From the IMG/VR virus record IMGVR_UViG_3300032182_000111, positions 1-45,097 of that record: a DNA stretch of 45,097 nucleotides; one strand, written 5' to 3'. This document shows positions 16,261 through 24,092 of this stretch, piece after piece (position 1 is the stretch's first letter; every line of letters begins with the position of its first letter). Origin of the DNA: a virus. Position numbers and translations under genes: made by a program. Under the pieces are notes generated by a model that was given only the letters and a program-made list of their open reading frames with translations, did not search any database and had not been told where the DNA came from.

Positions 16261-19194
16261 TTAGCCCCTCCTATAGAAACGCTTGTTGTACTTACCTTCC
16301 CAATCTAAACTCAGCAGCGATACAGGGAACGGAGTGTTACCGATGATACGAACAGCCAAGTTCTCGTTGCGTTGATAGATAGGTACAACGTGAATAGAGC
16401 TTGCTTGCATGTTTACGTTGTTGAGGTTATATTGACTGGGTTGAGTAACACTAATCGTATCCGTCCAGTCAGGGACACCAGTGATGCTGATCTTGTAGTC
16501 TACAGGACCACTAAGACCAGTCTTAACTTTCAGTCGATGGATGATCAGACTAGATACATCATCGTTATTGACACTTTTGTCAGCTACATTGTAGACATAA
16601 ATTTTAGGTAGATCAATGATCATTTCATAGATATACCCAATAACCAAGTCACGTCCTCTGTAGTCACCATCAATGTCTACATATTGTGCACCTGCACTGC
16701 CTGCAATTGTAGGCTTAAGTACAGCGCCAACTGATTCAGCTGAGGTTGTAGCGCCGTCTCCAATGAAACCACCCAACACAACCACATTAAGTTCTTTTCC
16801 AGCAACGCTATCATAAGGCAAGAACACACGGGTTTGATCTGTAGTGCTATTATAGGTACGATGTGGGTTTGTGCTGAACAAGTCTAGACACACATCAGTT
16901 TTTTCACCAGTAGGTAGTGTTAGGAAACCCTGCTCACTAGACTGAGTAACGTCAAACTTCTGTACATATACATCTGTACCATTCTTGACTACAGCATACC
17001 ACGTGCTGCTATCGAAGAACTGAGTCAGCAGTGTGCCAGTCAAGGTCCACTTATACCAAGAGTTCACGATACGCCGTTCCCGTGATTCTGTCAAGAAACG
17101 ATACTGGAAGATATCAGAGCTGCCAATGGTGCCCAACGAAACGATGGACAAAGCAGGTGATGATACCAAGCTATCGATTGATTGCGGAATCAGTTCCGGT
17201 ACAAGGTTTGTGATGTCAGCCATCAAAGGAGGCTGCTCAGTGTTGATCTCGTTCAGCTCAAACAGCCTTGTGTACAGCGGTGTCTTACTGATAAACGCTT
17301 GTGAGGTGCCAAGAGGCACAGACTCTACAGTAGCGTCACACTCGTAAGAGCTGAGTGTGTTGACCTTTGAAGACTTTGGAGATAGGATATCAGAGTCTGT
17401 CGTAAGGAGGAACTGCTCTGTTGTAGAGTACATAACCAGACCAACGCTGGTTGGCTCTACATAATTCAAGAACACTGGTTTCTTACCAGCAGCAGAGATG
17501 TCAATAGGATCGTCATCTGTAGCTACTTGAGCAGACGTGTTCCAGAAATTGAACAAGTCACCAGCCTTACCAAGAATCACATTCTGTCCAGACAAGAAAC
17601 CCATACGGTTCCTGTAGAAGAAGATGTGTGAGATCTCATGGTCTACAAAACTAGGCTTAGGGTTGGTAAGATCATCACCAACAATCCTATTATTCCAGTT
17701 TACAGGACCGAATGTAAATGACCCGTCAGCGTTGCGTACAAGCTGATGAGGCATAGTCAGAGGGTCAAACTCGTATGTAATACCAGGCTCAGTAGTTTCT
17801 TCCCAATAACCTGTACCATCACCACCAGAACCTACAAACTTAACATACATGTCATCGATGTCAACACTGGTAGAGTTGATCACCTTAGTGATGTAGCCAT
17901 CTTTAGATTGTGCTGGTAGTTTGCTAATGTTATCTACAGTATCTGTAATAGCGTAGATACTGTTAGAAGAACCAGGACCAGCTGTTTTGATAGTAAAAGC
18001 GGAAGTTCTAGTAATATAAAGCCCTGGACCAATTGCTTCAGCAGTATAACCGTTGTTGCCATTAATGTCACTAGCTAGATCAGCAGCAATAGCTTCACCA
18101 TCAGTTGTAGCACTAGAACTGAAAGTCGCAGTCTGCCCAGTCAAGGTGATATCATAATTACCACTGCCAACAACACTGATAACAACAAATGCACGGTATG
18201 CAGGGATGCCAGGGTGTGTGGTATTGGCAGTCATCTGTACTGTTTTAGATTTATTCAGTACAAACGTATAATCATTCAGAGTTAGCAGCTCGATATCAGA
18301 TGGGGTAGCATCTTTAAGATATGCGTTACCAGGCACACTTATGATGCTACAATTATTAAATTCAGCATCATAGGCAGTCTTAGCTGTTGCTTCTGCAGTA
18401 ACTAAGTTGTTGTAATTAAGTACAGCATTATCGTACGCAGTGGTGTCCAGCGCAAGCTGTGCGGGCGTGCTAGCTGCAGCCACCTCTAAATCAGCTTCAT
18501 AGACTCTGTAACCTTTACTGGCTAGCAGGGGCTGCTCTTCTGTGCGTTCGTTGCCAAGAGTGTAACCAGCTGGCAGGGTAGAGCTGTTAGAAGAAATAAC
18601 TGTTCCAGAATTTTTTACCAAAAAATTACCGCTGGAATCTTGGAGAATACCGCTTTCCAAATACTGCTCTAAGGTGGTACCATAGCTGGTCTGCTGTGGG
18701 TTGCTGATCTGTGCATAGGACACAGCAAACAAGTTTGTGATAGTTGCCGTCTGTCCAGCAATAGTTTTAGCTAGAGTAGCACCAGCAGTTTGCAAAGTCT
18801 CCAACGCTGTAGCCGTAGCCAGTTTAGCAGCGTTATAGTTATCAGTTGCGGTTTTTAAATTGACAAGGTTACAGGTACCAGGGACACCTGTATTAGAGCC
18901 CATATCAACAGCACGTGCAGTGCCGTCTAACAAGCTCCAAACACTGAACCTATCATTGTCATATTGAACGATATACTTCTCTTGTTGATCACGTAGGATG
19001 GGAAACCACTTACCCGATGCTGTAGCGTTGGGGAGCTTGGAAACAAACTCACCACCTGGACGCTTGAGCATACCCAATGCAAAGTCAGGGAATGCATTGA
19101 CTGCATCTTTTACCTGACCCGGACGTTTCTTACTGTCTGGCTGTTGTGATATACCAGACAGAAGATTAGGAATAGATTGAGAAATTGTACTCAT
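16261..19194 (-). CDS. Tail tubular protein B, T7 gp12-like nozzle (977 aa)
   Basis: The start MSTISQSIPNLLSGISQQPD and the following KKRPGQVKDAVNAFPDFA segment are the signature of podovirus tail tube B (nozzle) proteins. The rest is a large beta-propeller-like protein with typical pieces such as FFYRNRMGFLSGQNVILGKA and a C-terminal VRIIGNTPFPVSLLSLDWEG. At 977 aa it is longer than T7 gp12 (794). A Thr/Ala-rich helical insertion at about residues 95-290 accounts for part of this. It overlaps tail tube A by 4 bases. Confidence 0.9.
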   Translation of the reverse strand: MSTISQSIPNLLSGISQQPDSKKRPGQVKDAVNAFPDFALGMLKRPGGEFVSKLPNATASGKWFPILRDQQEKYIVQYDNDRFSVWSLLDGTARAVDMGSNTGVPGTCNLVNLKTATDNYNAAKLATATALETLQTAGATLAKTIAGQTATITNLFAVSYAQISNPQQTSYGTTLEQYLESGILQDSSGNFLVKNSGTVISSNSSTLPAGYTLGNERTEEQPLLASKGYRVYEADLEVAAASTPAQLALDTTAYDNAVLNYNNLVTAEATAKTAYDAEFNNCSIISVPGNAYLKDATPSDIELLTLNDYTFVLNKSKTVQMTANTTHPGIPAYRAFVVISVVGSGNYDITLTGQTATFSSSATTDGEAIAADLASDINGNNGYTAEAIGPGLYITRTSAFTIKTAGPGSSNSIYAITDTVDNISKLPAQSKDGYITKVINSTSVDIDDMYVKFVGSGGDGTGYWEETTEPGITYEFDPLTMPHQLVRNADGSFTFGPVNWNNRIVGDDLTNPKPSFVDHEISHIFFYRNRMGFLSGQNVILGKAGDLFNFWNTSAQVATDDDPIDISAAGKKPVFLNYVEPTSVGLVMYSTTEQFLLTTDSDILSPKSSKVNTLSSYECDATVESVPLGTSQAFISKTPLYTRLFELNEINTEQPPLMADITNLVPELIPQSIDSLVSSPALSIVSLGTIGSSDIFQYRFLTESRERRIVNSWYKWTLTGTLLTQFFDSSTWYAVVKNGTDVYVQKFDVTQSSEQGFLTLPTGEKTDVCLDLFSTNPHRTYNSTTDQTRVFLPYDSVAGKELNVVVLGGFIGDGATTSAESVGAVLKPTIAGSAGAQYVDIDGDYRGRDLVIGYIYEMIIDLPKIYVYNVADKSVNNDDVSSLIIHRLKVKTGLSGPVDYKISITGVPDWTDTISVTQPSQYNLNNVNMQASSIHVVPIYQRNENLAVRIIGNTPFPVSLLSLDWEGKYNKRFYRRG

Positions 19195-19811
19195 TGCCTA
19201 GATAGACCTTGGAATGGTTGATAGCTATTGTAGTAATTCTTACCATCTTGGAAACCAAACATGGAATAATCACCTTGTTGGCACTCTTCCTCAATCGCAG
19301 CTGCTCGGGTAGTAGCTTCCTGTTCTTGCAGAAGTTGATTTAAATCGCTGTCACCAACCATTTTAATGCAACACATACGTGCAGCTTTTGCAGTGATGTA
19401 TGCTTGAATGGCTGGAGGTAGATCTTGGAAATCAAAGAACCAAGTAACATCGGCTCTGATATCCTCATCAAATGTAAACTTGTGCTCGTACTTATCGTAC
19501 AGTTTACCGTTACGTTTTACTAGATCGTACTGATCTCTATGATAGTGTACATTAGCATCGAGAGCCAAGATATTGCTAGGATACGCAATCTCATTTGTTA
19601 GAGAATCACGAGACATAGTATAGTCACGCTCGATGTTAAATGACCACCCCTCTAGTTGAATCTGTTTGCTGACCTCACGCAAGGTATTGACAACAATAGC
19701 AACTTCAGGGTTCTGCAGATCCAGGGTGGTGACAGGAGCCTGTCCCACACTGCTAAGTATTTGATTTACAGCATCCAGTTCGGTGGACACAGCATATGTA
19801 GGAAAAGGCAT
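19191..19811 (-). CDS. Tail tubular protein A, T7 gp11-like adaptor (206 aa)
   Basis: Length (T7 gp11 is 196 aa), order after the capsid gene, and motifs place it in the gp11 family: ELDAVNQILSSVGQAPVTTL near the N-terminus and ITAKAARMCCIKMVGDSDLN in the second half. It forms the ring between portal and nozzle. It is separated from the capsid gene by a strong intrinsic terminator and is then directly coupled (ATGA-type overlap) to tail tube B. Confidence 0.9.
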   Translation of the reverse strand: MPFPTYAVSTELDAVNQILSSVGQAPVTTLDLQNPEVAIVVNTLREVSKQIQLEGWSFNIERDYTMSRDSLTNEIAYPSNILALDANVHYHRDQYDLVKRNGKLYDKYEHKFTFDEDIRADVTWFFDFQDLPPAIQAYITAKAARMCCIKMVGDSDLNQLLQEQEATTRAAAIEEECQQGDYSMFGFQDGKNYYNSYQPFQGLSRQ

Positions 19812-19826
19812 GTCTGTCGTATAGAT

Positions 19827-19852
19827 AAAAAAAAGGGACTCCGAAGAGTCCC
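19827..19852 (-). terminator. Intrinsic terminator after the major capsid gene
   Basis: Read on the minus strand there is a perfect 7-bp stem GGGACTC / GAGTCCC closing a TTCG tetraloop, followed by eight T. It lies between the capsid stop (19865) and the tail tube A start (19811). T7 has its main late terminator, T-phi, at exactly this point behind gene 10, so the logic of abundant capsid mRNA with partial read-through is probably conserved. Confidence 0.93.
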
Positions 19853-19864
19853 CGTGTATAAAAA

Positions 19865-21007
19865 TCAGAATGCGGAAGGAGCGCTAGCACCCACATACAG
19901 CTCAACAGAAGCTGCGGGGTTCAGGTAGTCAGCACCCATAGCCAAACGGCCAAGGATAACATCACCCTGATAGATCACGCTCACGTCACCAGAGGTGACT
20001 TGCACTTGAGGAGCGATTGCTTCGACGCAACCAGCGGCTTCTTTCTGGAAGATCAGACCGCAGGACACGGAACCCAGCTCAGCAGCGGTACCGTAGTCGT
20101 TGTTGACACCAGTAGTAGCGTTGCTTGCATCCTCAGCGGTTACACCAATGAAGTCACCAGTGTTACCAGGATCGGTGACACCGGTGGTGCCGCCGTACTT
20201 AGTGCCGTACTTACCCAGGAACGGAATGTTCATGGACTTGTAGACCTTGATGCCGGCGATCTCAACGATGCCGTTGCCACGCTGACGGGAAGAACCCTGC
20301 TCATCGCGGTTCACCAGACCGTTCTCACCAACCTGTTGGATCAGCGAGTAGTACTGGCGGGGGTTCAGAATCCCCACACGTCCGTCTTGGCTGACTCCCT
20401 TCTCATCCATTGCAGCAGCTGCATCGTAGAAGGCGTCAACCAGAGCGGTTGCGCTGTAAGCGTCAGACTCGTTAGTAGTAGCGCCAACGCGGACCTGAGT
20501 ACCGCCGGGCTCCTCGAAGCTGCTCATGGAGACAGGAGAAGCCTTACGTGCACCACGAGTGATAGCACGGAAGATGTAGCGGTCATACTTCTCAGCAAGA
20601 GCGTAACCGATCTTACGGGAGATTTCAGACCTCAAGTCGTAATGGCTCAGAACCTCGTCTAATTCATAGACAAATGCGGAACTGATGAGAAGGTCATCGC
20701 AGGTGATGGTCTTCTCTGCCACGGGAGGTGCACTCTGGTCGTTACCGAGAATGCTTTGGCCAGGAGTATGAAACTCGCTGGTGGTGCGACCCGTATAGAT
20801 GAACTGCAGAGACTTGCCGTTCTTCAGGGTACGCTTCATAACCAGATCGCGAGCGATCGTGTTGTTCTGGAAGCCCTTGAACATTTCACCAGAGAAGAGC
20901 TTCAGGTACAGGGCGCGTGCGTCTGCGCCACCGTTATCAGAACCCGGGCGCGTAAGCTGCGCGGGGTTCACGTTCGACTGGTGATCGAACGCACCAGGAT
21001 ATGCCAT
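19865..21007 (-). CDS. Major capsid protein, T7 gp10-like (380 aa)
   Basis: This 380-residue protein has the HK97-fold capsid pattern of T7-like cyanophages: an N-terminal arm (MAYPGAFDHQSNVNPAQ), an extended loop with FIYTGRTTSEFHTPGQSILG, a spine-helix region SHYDLRSEISRKIGYALAEK, and a P-domain ending in a strand pair (ADYLNPAASVELYVGAS). It has noticeably higher GC and cleaner codon choice than its neighbours, as expected of the most highly expressed gene. It is preceded by a 155-nt non-coding leader and followed by a strong terminator, so it can be expressed as its own abundant message. Confidence 0.95.
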   Translation of the reverse strand: MAYPGAFDHQSNVNPAQLTRPGSDNGGADARALYLKLFSGEMFKGFQNNTIARDLVMKRTLKNGKSLQFIYTGRTTSEFHTPGQSILGNDQSAPPVAEKTITCDDLLISSAFVYELDEVLSHYDLRSEISRKIGYALAEKYDRYIFRAITRGARKASPVSMSSFEEPGGTQVRVGATTNESDAYSATALVDAFYDAAAAMDEKGVSQDGRVGILNPRQYYSLIQQVGENGLVNRDEQGSSRQRGNGIVEIAGIKVYKSMNIPFLGKYGTKYGGTTGVTDPGNTGDFIGVTAEDASNATTGVNNDYGTAAELGSVSCGLIFQKEAAGCVEAIAPQVQVTSGDVSVIYQGDVILGRLAMGADYLNPAASVELYVGASAPSAF

Positions 21008-21010
21008 TGA

Positions 21011-21165
21011 TAGAGAGAGTTAATGTTTACTTGCTCTCCAAACGTTTGGAAATTTTTTGTTCAAAATGTTGTGGTCTATCCCACCGTCTAGACGGCAAAG
21101 GGTATCCGCGTACGGGCCAATGCCAATGAAGGGAGGGTCCGACTCTGAGGTGCCCTCCCAACTAT
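21011..21165 (-). promoter_or_regulatory. Non-coding leader of the capsid gene with palindromes and a hairpin
   Basis: These 155 nt hold no convincing ORF. They contain a GGGAGGG/CCCTCCC stem (21131-21157, 13-nt loop), a 12-bp palindrome CCGTCTAGACGG (21084-21095) and a 14-bp palindrome TCCAAACGTTTGGA (21037-21050). The likely uses are end of the psbA-region transcript, a late promoter for phage RNA polymerase, and a structured 5' leader for capsid mRNA. No sigma-70 promoter is convincing here. Confidence 0.5.
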
Positions 21166-21276
21166 TCAATTCTTAGGGTGATTGTAACGCTCGTCGTTAG
21201 CCTTGTCTACAGGAGTAGGCTGCGGATCGTGCTTTACAGGCTTAGCCTTTGCACCTTCTTTGGATTGTTGTGCCAT
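21166..21276 (-). CDS. Tiny hydrophilic protein (36 aa)
   Basis: The ATG frame at 21276 encodes MAQQSKEGAKAKPVKHDPQP and ends DERYNHPKN. It is entirely polar and Pro/Lys-rich, likely disordered. It fits exactly between the next upstream small gene (stop at 21279) and the capsid leader, in the same compact string of tiny genes. No homology is recognised. Confidence 0.5.
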   Translation of the reverse strand: MAQQSKEGAKAKPVKHDPQPTPVDKANDERYNHPKN

Positions 21277-21278
21277 TT

Positions 21279-21386
21279 TTATTTAGCAGATTGTTTGAGA
21301 TAAGTAACGCCGCGATACTTCAGCTTAGCTTGCTTGACAGCAGCTTGTTGCTCTTTGACGCGAGCTTGCAGTTCAACAGTAGGCAT
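21279..21386 (-). CDS. Tiny DUF4278-like protein (35 aa)
   Basis: The likely start is the ATG at 21386 (MPTVELQARVKEQQAAVKQA). The frame is open further upstream, but that part overlaps a hairpin and the previous gene. The C-terminal KLKYRGVTYLK matches the short YRGxxY strand motif of DUF4278, a small family common in cyanobacteria and cyanophages. Function unknown. A short helix precedes the motif. Confidence 0.55.
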   Translation of the reverse strand: MPTVELQARVKEQQAAVKQAKLKYRGVTYLKQSAK

Positions 21387-21403
21387 TGAAATACTCCGAA
21401 GTA

Positions 21404-21427
21404 CCACACCCCCGTTCCATGGTGTGG
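21404..21427 (-). terminator. Hairpin downstream of the 59-aa gene
   Basis: A perfect 7-bp stem CCACACC/GGTGTGG with a 10-nt loop sits between two tiny genes, 3 nt past the stop of the 59-aa gene. No T-run follows on the minus strand, so it may be an RNA processing or mRNA-stabilising element rather than a true terminator for the psbA-region transcript. Confidence 0.4.
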
Positions 21428-21429
21428 CG

Positions 21430-21609
21430 TCATGCGTCCTGTTGGAATGTTTCCTCAAGAACACACTTGAACAGAAGACCTTTTAAATAAGCGAGAGCTT
21501 CTTGTTCTAGTGGATCACCACCTGCCCAGTGCTGATAGTGGTAGTCAACAGACTTGTATATCAGCTTCAAGGCATCGGGTGTTAGTTCTATTTGATAAAC
21601 ATGTTCCAT
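21430..21609 (-). CDS. Small conserved cyanophage protein (59 aa)
   Basis: ATG at 21609. The protein starts MEHVYQIELTPDALKLIYKS and continues VDYHYQHWAGGDPLEQEALA. The pattern of a short strand, then DAxxLIYxSVxxHxxxWxGGDP, then a helix, recurs in small cyanophage proteins near capsid or psbA genes. Function unknown. It is a small, soluble alpha/beta protein by composition. Confidence 0.65.
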   Translation of the reverse strand: MEHVYQIELTPDALKLIYKSVDYHYQHWAGGDPLEQEALAYLKGLLFKCVLEETFQQDA

Positions 21610-21628
21610 AAGGATGAACGTACGTTAC

Positions 21629-22000
21629 TTAGAAAGAGTACTTGAGACCAGCCTTGGTACCAACACCGAGACCTTCCAGCTCGAGACCTTCAACGGTCGC
21701 AACAGAAACCTCACCATATGCTTCCAGTCGCTCAGTTACAGCGACTTTCAAACCGGTTTTACCAGAGGCAGCACCGACTTGATCAGCATTATCAGGAAAG
21801 TTAATAGCAGGGCCTCCCTGGATATACCAGCTAGAGGACTTACCCAGGCTGTTCTCGTAGCCCACGTGAGTCTCCAAAGAAGCACCACTATAGTCTTGAC
21901 CAGACCATTTTTGGTTAGCCTCTACTTCCAAGTAAGGACCAGCCATAGCAGGCAGGGCGAAGGAAGACAGCGCGAGGGTGGAAAGAGCAATAGTTTTCAT
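21629..22000 (-). CDS. Small exported outer-membrane beta-barrel-like protein (123 aa)
   Basis: Residues 1-20 are a clean Sec signal peptide (MKTIALSTLALSSFALPAMA, cleavage before GPYLEVEAN). The mature ~103 residues alternate polar and hydrophobic residues in short strands broken by Gly/Asn turns (SLETHVGYENSLGKSSSWYI, TGLKVAVTERLEAYGEVSV) and end KAGLKYSF. A C-terminal Phe with alternating pattern is the beta-signal recognised by the BAM machinery. It lies 23 nt behind psbA, so it is expressed with the photosynthesis genes. Possible roles are outer-membrane modification, exclusion of competing phages, or a virion component. None is proven. Confidence 0.72.
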   Translation of the reverse strand: MKTIALSTLALSSFALPAMAGPYLEVEANQKWSGQDYSGASLETHVGYENSLGKSSSWYIQGGPAINFPDNADQVGAASGKTGLKVAVTERLEAYGEVSVATVEGLELEGLGVGTKAGLKYSF

Positions 22001-22023
22001 TAATTTAAAAGTTGTGTGTATAA

Positions 22024-23103
22024 TTAGCCGACCGCCGGAGCAGTGAGCGCAACAGGTGCACTCTCTACACTAGCCAGGTCGAGTGGGAAATTGTGAGCAT
22101 TACGCTCGTGCATGACTTCCATACCAAGACCAGCTCGGTTGAGGATGTCAGCCCAGGTGTTGATGACTCTGCCATCCGCAGCCTGGATCGATTGATTAAA
22201 GTTGAAGCCGTTCAAGTTGAACGCCATAGTGCTTACACCAAGTGCGGTGAACCAGATACCCACCACAGGCCAAGCAGCCAAGAAAAAGTGAAGACTACGT
22301 GAATTATTAAAAGACGCATATTGGAAAATCAAACGTCCGAAGTAGCCGTGTGCGGCAACAATGTTGTAGGTCTCTTCTTCTTGACCGAACTTGTAACCAT
22401 AGTTTTGGCTTACGTTTTCAGTCGTCTCTCGAACCAGCGAGGACGTAACAAGCGAACCGTGCATTGCAGAGAACAGCGACCCACCAAACACTCCAGCAAC
22501 GCCCAGCATATGAAAGGGGTGCATGAGGATATTGTGTTCAGCTTGAAAGACGAGCATGTAGTTGAACGTGCCACTGATACCCAGAGGCATGCCATCACTA
22601 AATGAACCCTGACCGAAAGGGTAGACGAGGAATACTGCAGTAGCAGCAGCGACCGGAGCAGAGTATGCAACAAAGATCCAGGGCCTCATTCCGAGTCGAT
22701 AACTAAGTTCCCATTCGCGTCCCATGTAAGCGAAGACACCGATAAGGAAGTGGAAGACAACAAGCTGGTAGGGTCCTCCGTTGTAGAGCCATTCGTCGAG
22801 ACTGGCTGCTTCCCAGATGGAGTAGAGATGTAGTCCGATTGCGTTGGAGCTGGGTACGACTGCTCCTGAGATGATGTTGTTTCCATAGAGAAGCGATCCA
22901 GCAACCGGTTCACGGATGCCATCAATATCAACAGGTGGTGCTGCAATAAATGCAACGATAAAACAAGTGGTAGCTGCCAGTAGACAAGGAATCATGAGGA
23001 CACCGAAGTGTCCCACATAAAGCCGGTTCTCAGTGCTGCTAACCCACTGGAGGTAGCGATCCCACAGAGAGGGACGCTTCTGAAGTGCGATAGTAGCTGT
23101 CAT
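22024..23103 (-). CDS. psbA: Photosystem II D1 protein
   Basis: Full-length D1 (359 aa). All functional residues are present at the canonical numbers: Tyr161 (TyrZ), Asp170, Glu189, His190, His198, His215, Ser264, His272, His332, Glu333, His337, Asp342 and Ala344, with a C-terminal extension after DLA344 for CtpA processing. Residue 130 is Glu ([18 protein letters not shown]), the D1 form linked in cyanobacteria to high light. During infection it replaces damaged host D1, so photosynthesis keeps supplying energy. It is embedded in the middle of the structural genes, between tiny basic proteins and the beta-barrel gene, as in other marine cyanopodoviruses. Confidence 0.99.
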   Translation of the reverse strand: MTATIALQKRPSLWDRYLQWVSSTENRLYVGHFGVLMIPCLLAATTCFIVAFIAAPPVDIDGIREPVAGSLLYGNNIISGAVVPSSNAIGLHLYSIWEAASLDEWLYNGGPYQLVVFHFLIGVFAYMGREWELSYRLGMRPWIFVAYSAPVAAATAVFLVYPFGQGSFSDGMPLGISGTFNYMLVFQAEHNILMHPFHMLGVAGVFGGSLFSAMHGSLVTSSLVRETTENVSQNYGYKFGQEEETYNIVAAHGYFGRLIFQYASFNNSRSLHFFLAAWPVVGIWFTALGVSTMAFNLNGFNFNQSIQAADGRVINTWADILNRAGLGMEVMHERNAHNFPLDLASVESAPVALTAPAVG

Positions 23104-23106
23104 TGT

Positions 23107-23268
23107 TTACTTAATTTTTAGATTACGTTTTGCAGTCTTAGCTGCACGTTTGAAGTTTGCTGCCGTGGGAGCACCTTTGGCTCCAGGCTTCCGCATTTTT
23201 TCACCACTGCCAGCAGCGATACGCTTACGCTTGGCGTGGATGTTAGCATAGAGTCCAGGTTTAGCCAT
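23107..23268 (-). CDS. Tiny basic protein (53 aa)
   Basis: ATG at 23268 overlaps the upstream gene. The stop lies 3 nt before psbA. The sequence MAKPGLYANIHAKRKRIAAG and GEKMRKPGAKGAPTAANFKR is strongly basic. The KPGLYANIHAKRKRIAAGSG segment is a recurring motif of small marine-phage proteins. No function is known. Charge suggests nucleic-acid binding or a minor capsid role. Confidence 0.72.
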   Translation of the reverse strand: MAKPGLYANIHAKRKRIAAGSGEKMRKPGAKGAPTAANFKRAAKTAKRNLKIK

Positions 23269-23482
23269 AACGTTTCTTAGATTTTTTCTTGGCGAGTGGA
23301 AGGCGAGGACCTGTACGCTTCATAAAAGTTTCCTTTTCATGAGGGTTGTCAGTACCCTTGCCTTTGTCATAAATTTTTTGTTGCCTTTGAATTTTTTTAA
23401 AATTTGTAGGATCGATCGGATGATTCATACTACCCGCGATCTTCAAATCTTTCTTCTTTTTCTTTTGCATCAGCATTTCCAT
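23261..23482 (-). CDS. Tiny basic protein (73 aa)
   Basis: The sequence is very Lys-rich (MEMLMQKKKKKDLKIAGSMN, KKIQRQQKIYDKGKGTDNPH, LPLAKKKSKKRYG). It overlaps its neighbours at both ends, as expected for translationally coupled genes in this cluster. The frame between them is closed in other phases. No domain is recognised. It is likely disordered and nucleic-acid associated. Confidence 0.6.
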   Translation of the reverse strand: MEMLMQKKKKKDLKIAGSMNHPIDPTNFKKIQRQQKIYDKGKGTDNPHEKETFMKRTGPRLPLAKKKSKKRYG

Positions 23483-23730
23483 TTACGAAGTGCCAGTGCC
23501 TTCCGTGTAGGCCGTCCCTTCTCATCTTTCATAGGTCCTTTGTTACCAGACATACGAGCACAGAACGAACGTTTACGAGGCCCACCTTCAGGCTGAGGAG
23601 CCTTCAGGTTTGACCCCGTTGCTCTATTATATTTACGACGACCGGCAGCTGTCAAGCCACCGGACCTCGATTTGTGTACACCGATCTTTAGACTAACAGA
23701 ACGTGTACTACTTTTTGTAGCCTTTGCCAC
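23470..23730 (-). CDS. Small basic conserved phage protein, DUF6321-like (86 aa)
   Basis: The central and C-terminal part, GGLTAAGRRKYNRATGSNLK followed by FCARMSGNKGPMKDEKGRPT, is a widely shared phage motif (DUF6321 type). The mix of Cys, Arg and Gly gives it the look of a small compact basic protein. It is encoded between hli and psbA. Function unknown. Confidence 0.75.
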   Translation of the reverse strand: MAKATKSSTRSVSLKIGVHKSRSGGLTAAGRRKYNRATGSNLKAPQPEGGPRKRSFCARMSGNKGPMKDEKGRPTRKALALRKWKC

Positions 23731-23770
23731 CTTTCTTGCCTCCGCAAGATCCTTTGCCTTTGTGTGCCAT
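23708..23770 (-). CDS. Possible 20-residue basic peptide
   Basis: The ATG overlaps the preceding stop (TGATG) and the frame encodes MAHKGKGSCGGKKGGKGYKK before stopping inside the next gene. Composition matches the neighbouring Lys/Gly proteins, and the start overlap is typical of this genome. The length makes chance possible. Confidence 0.4.
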   Translation of the reverse strand: MAHKGKGSCGGKKGGKGYKK

Positions 23771-23922
23771 CACTTCATCTTCCGAAGTTTGGTGAAGTCA
23801 GCCTTCTCAATCTTGTTAGGATTGCCGGCTTTGCTAGCGATCTTCTTTTGTCCGGGTGAAAGTTTCTTTGCTTTTTTAGGGCGACCTACTTTAGAACCGT
23901 AGGTGCCAGGACCATAGGGCAT
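23770..23922 (-). CDS. Tiny basic protein (50 aa)
   Basis: ATG at 23922 overlaps the hli stop (TAATG). The protein is MPYGPGTYGSKVGRPKKAKK followed by LSPGQKKIASKAGNPNKIEK and a short C-terminal helix (ADFTKLRKMK). The MPYGxGTYGxKVGRPKK opening recurs in cyanophages. It is basic and mostly disordered. Function unknown. Confidence 0.72.
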   Translation of the reverse strand: MPYGPGTYGSKVGRPKKAKKLSPGQKKIASKAGNPNKIEKADFTKLRKMK

Positions 23923-24092
23923 TACCAGATACCAGGAATAATTTGACCAGTGAAAGCATACGCTCCAAGCGCAGCCATCACGCCGAGCATGGCAAGCCTG
24001 CCATTGAGACGCTCGGCGCGTTCGTTATGAGGGATGGAGTTTTCGTCGATGTACATACGGGGTTCAGTAGGCCAGATTTGTGTGTCGTTCAT
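23922..24092 (-). CDS. hli: High-light-inducible protein (Hli, 56 aa)
   Basis: The single transmembrane chlorophyll-binding motif is present: ERAERLNGRLAMLGVMAAL followed by GAYAFTGQIIPGIW, with the ExxNGRxAMxG signature of the light-harvesting-like (ELIP/HLIP) family. The N-terminus (MNDTQIWPTEPRMYIDENSI) is soluble. Phage Hlis are thought to protect photosystem II and bind chlorophyll freed from damaged D1, so it fits with psbA 0.8 kb downstream on the same transcript. Its ATG overlaps the scaffold stop by one base. Confidence 0.95.
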   Translation of the reverse strand: MNDTQIWPTEPRMYIDENSIPHNERAERLNGRLAMLGVMAALGAYAFTGQIIPGIW

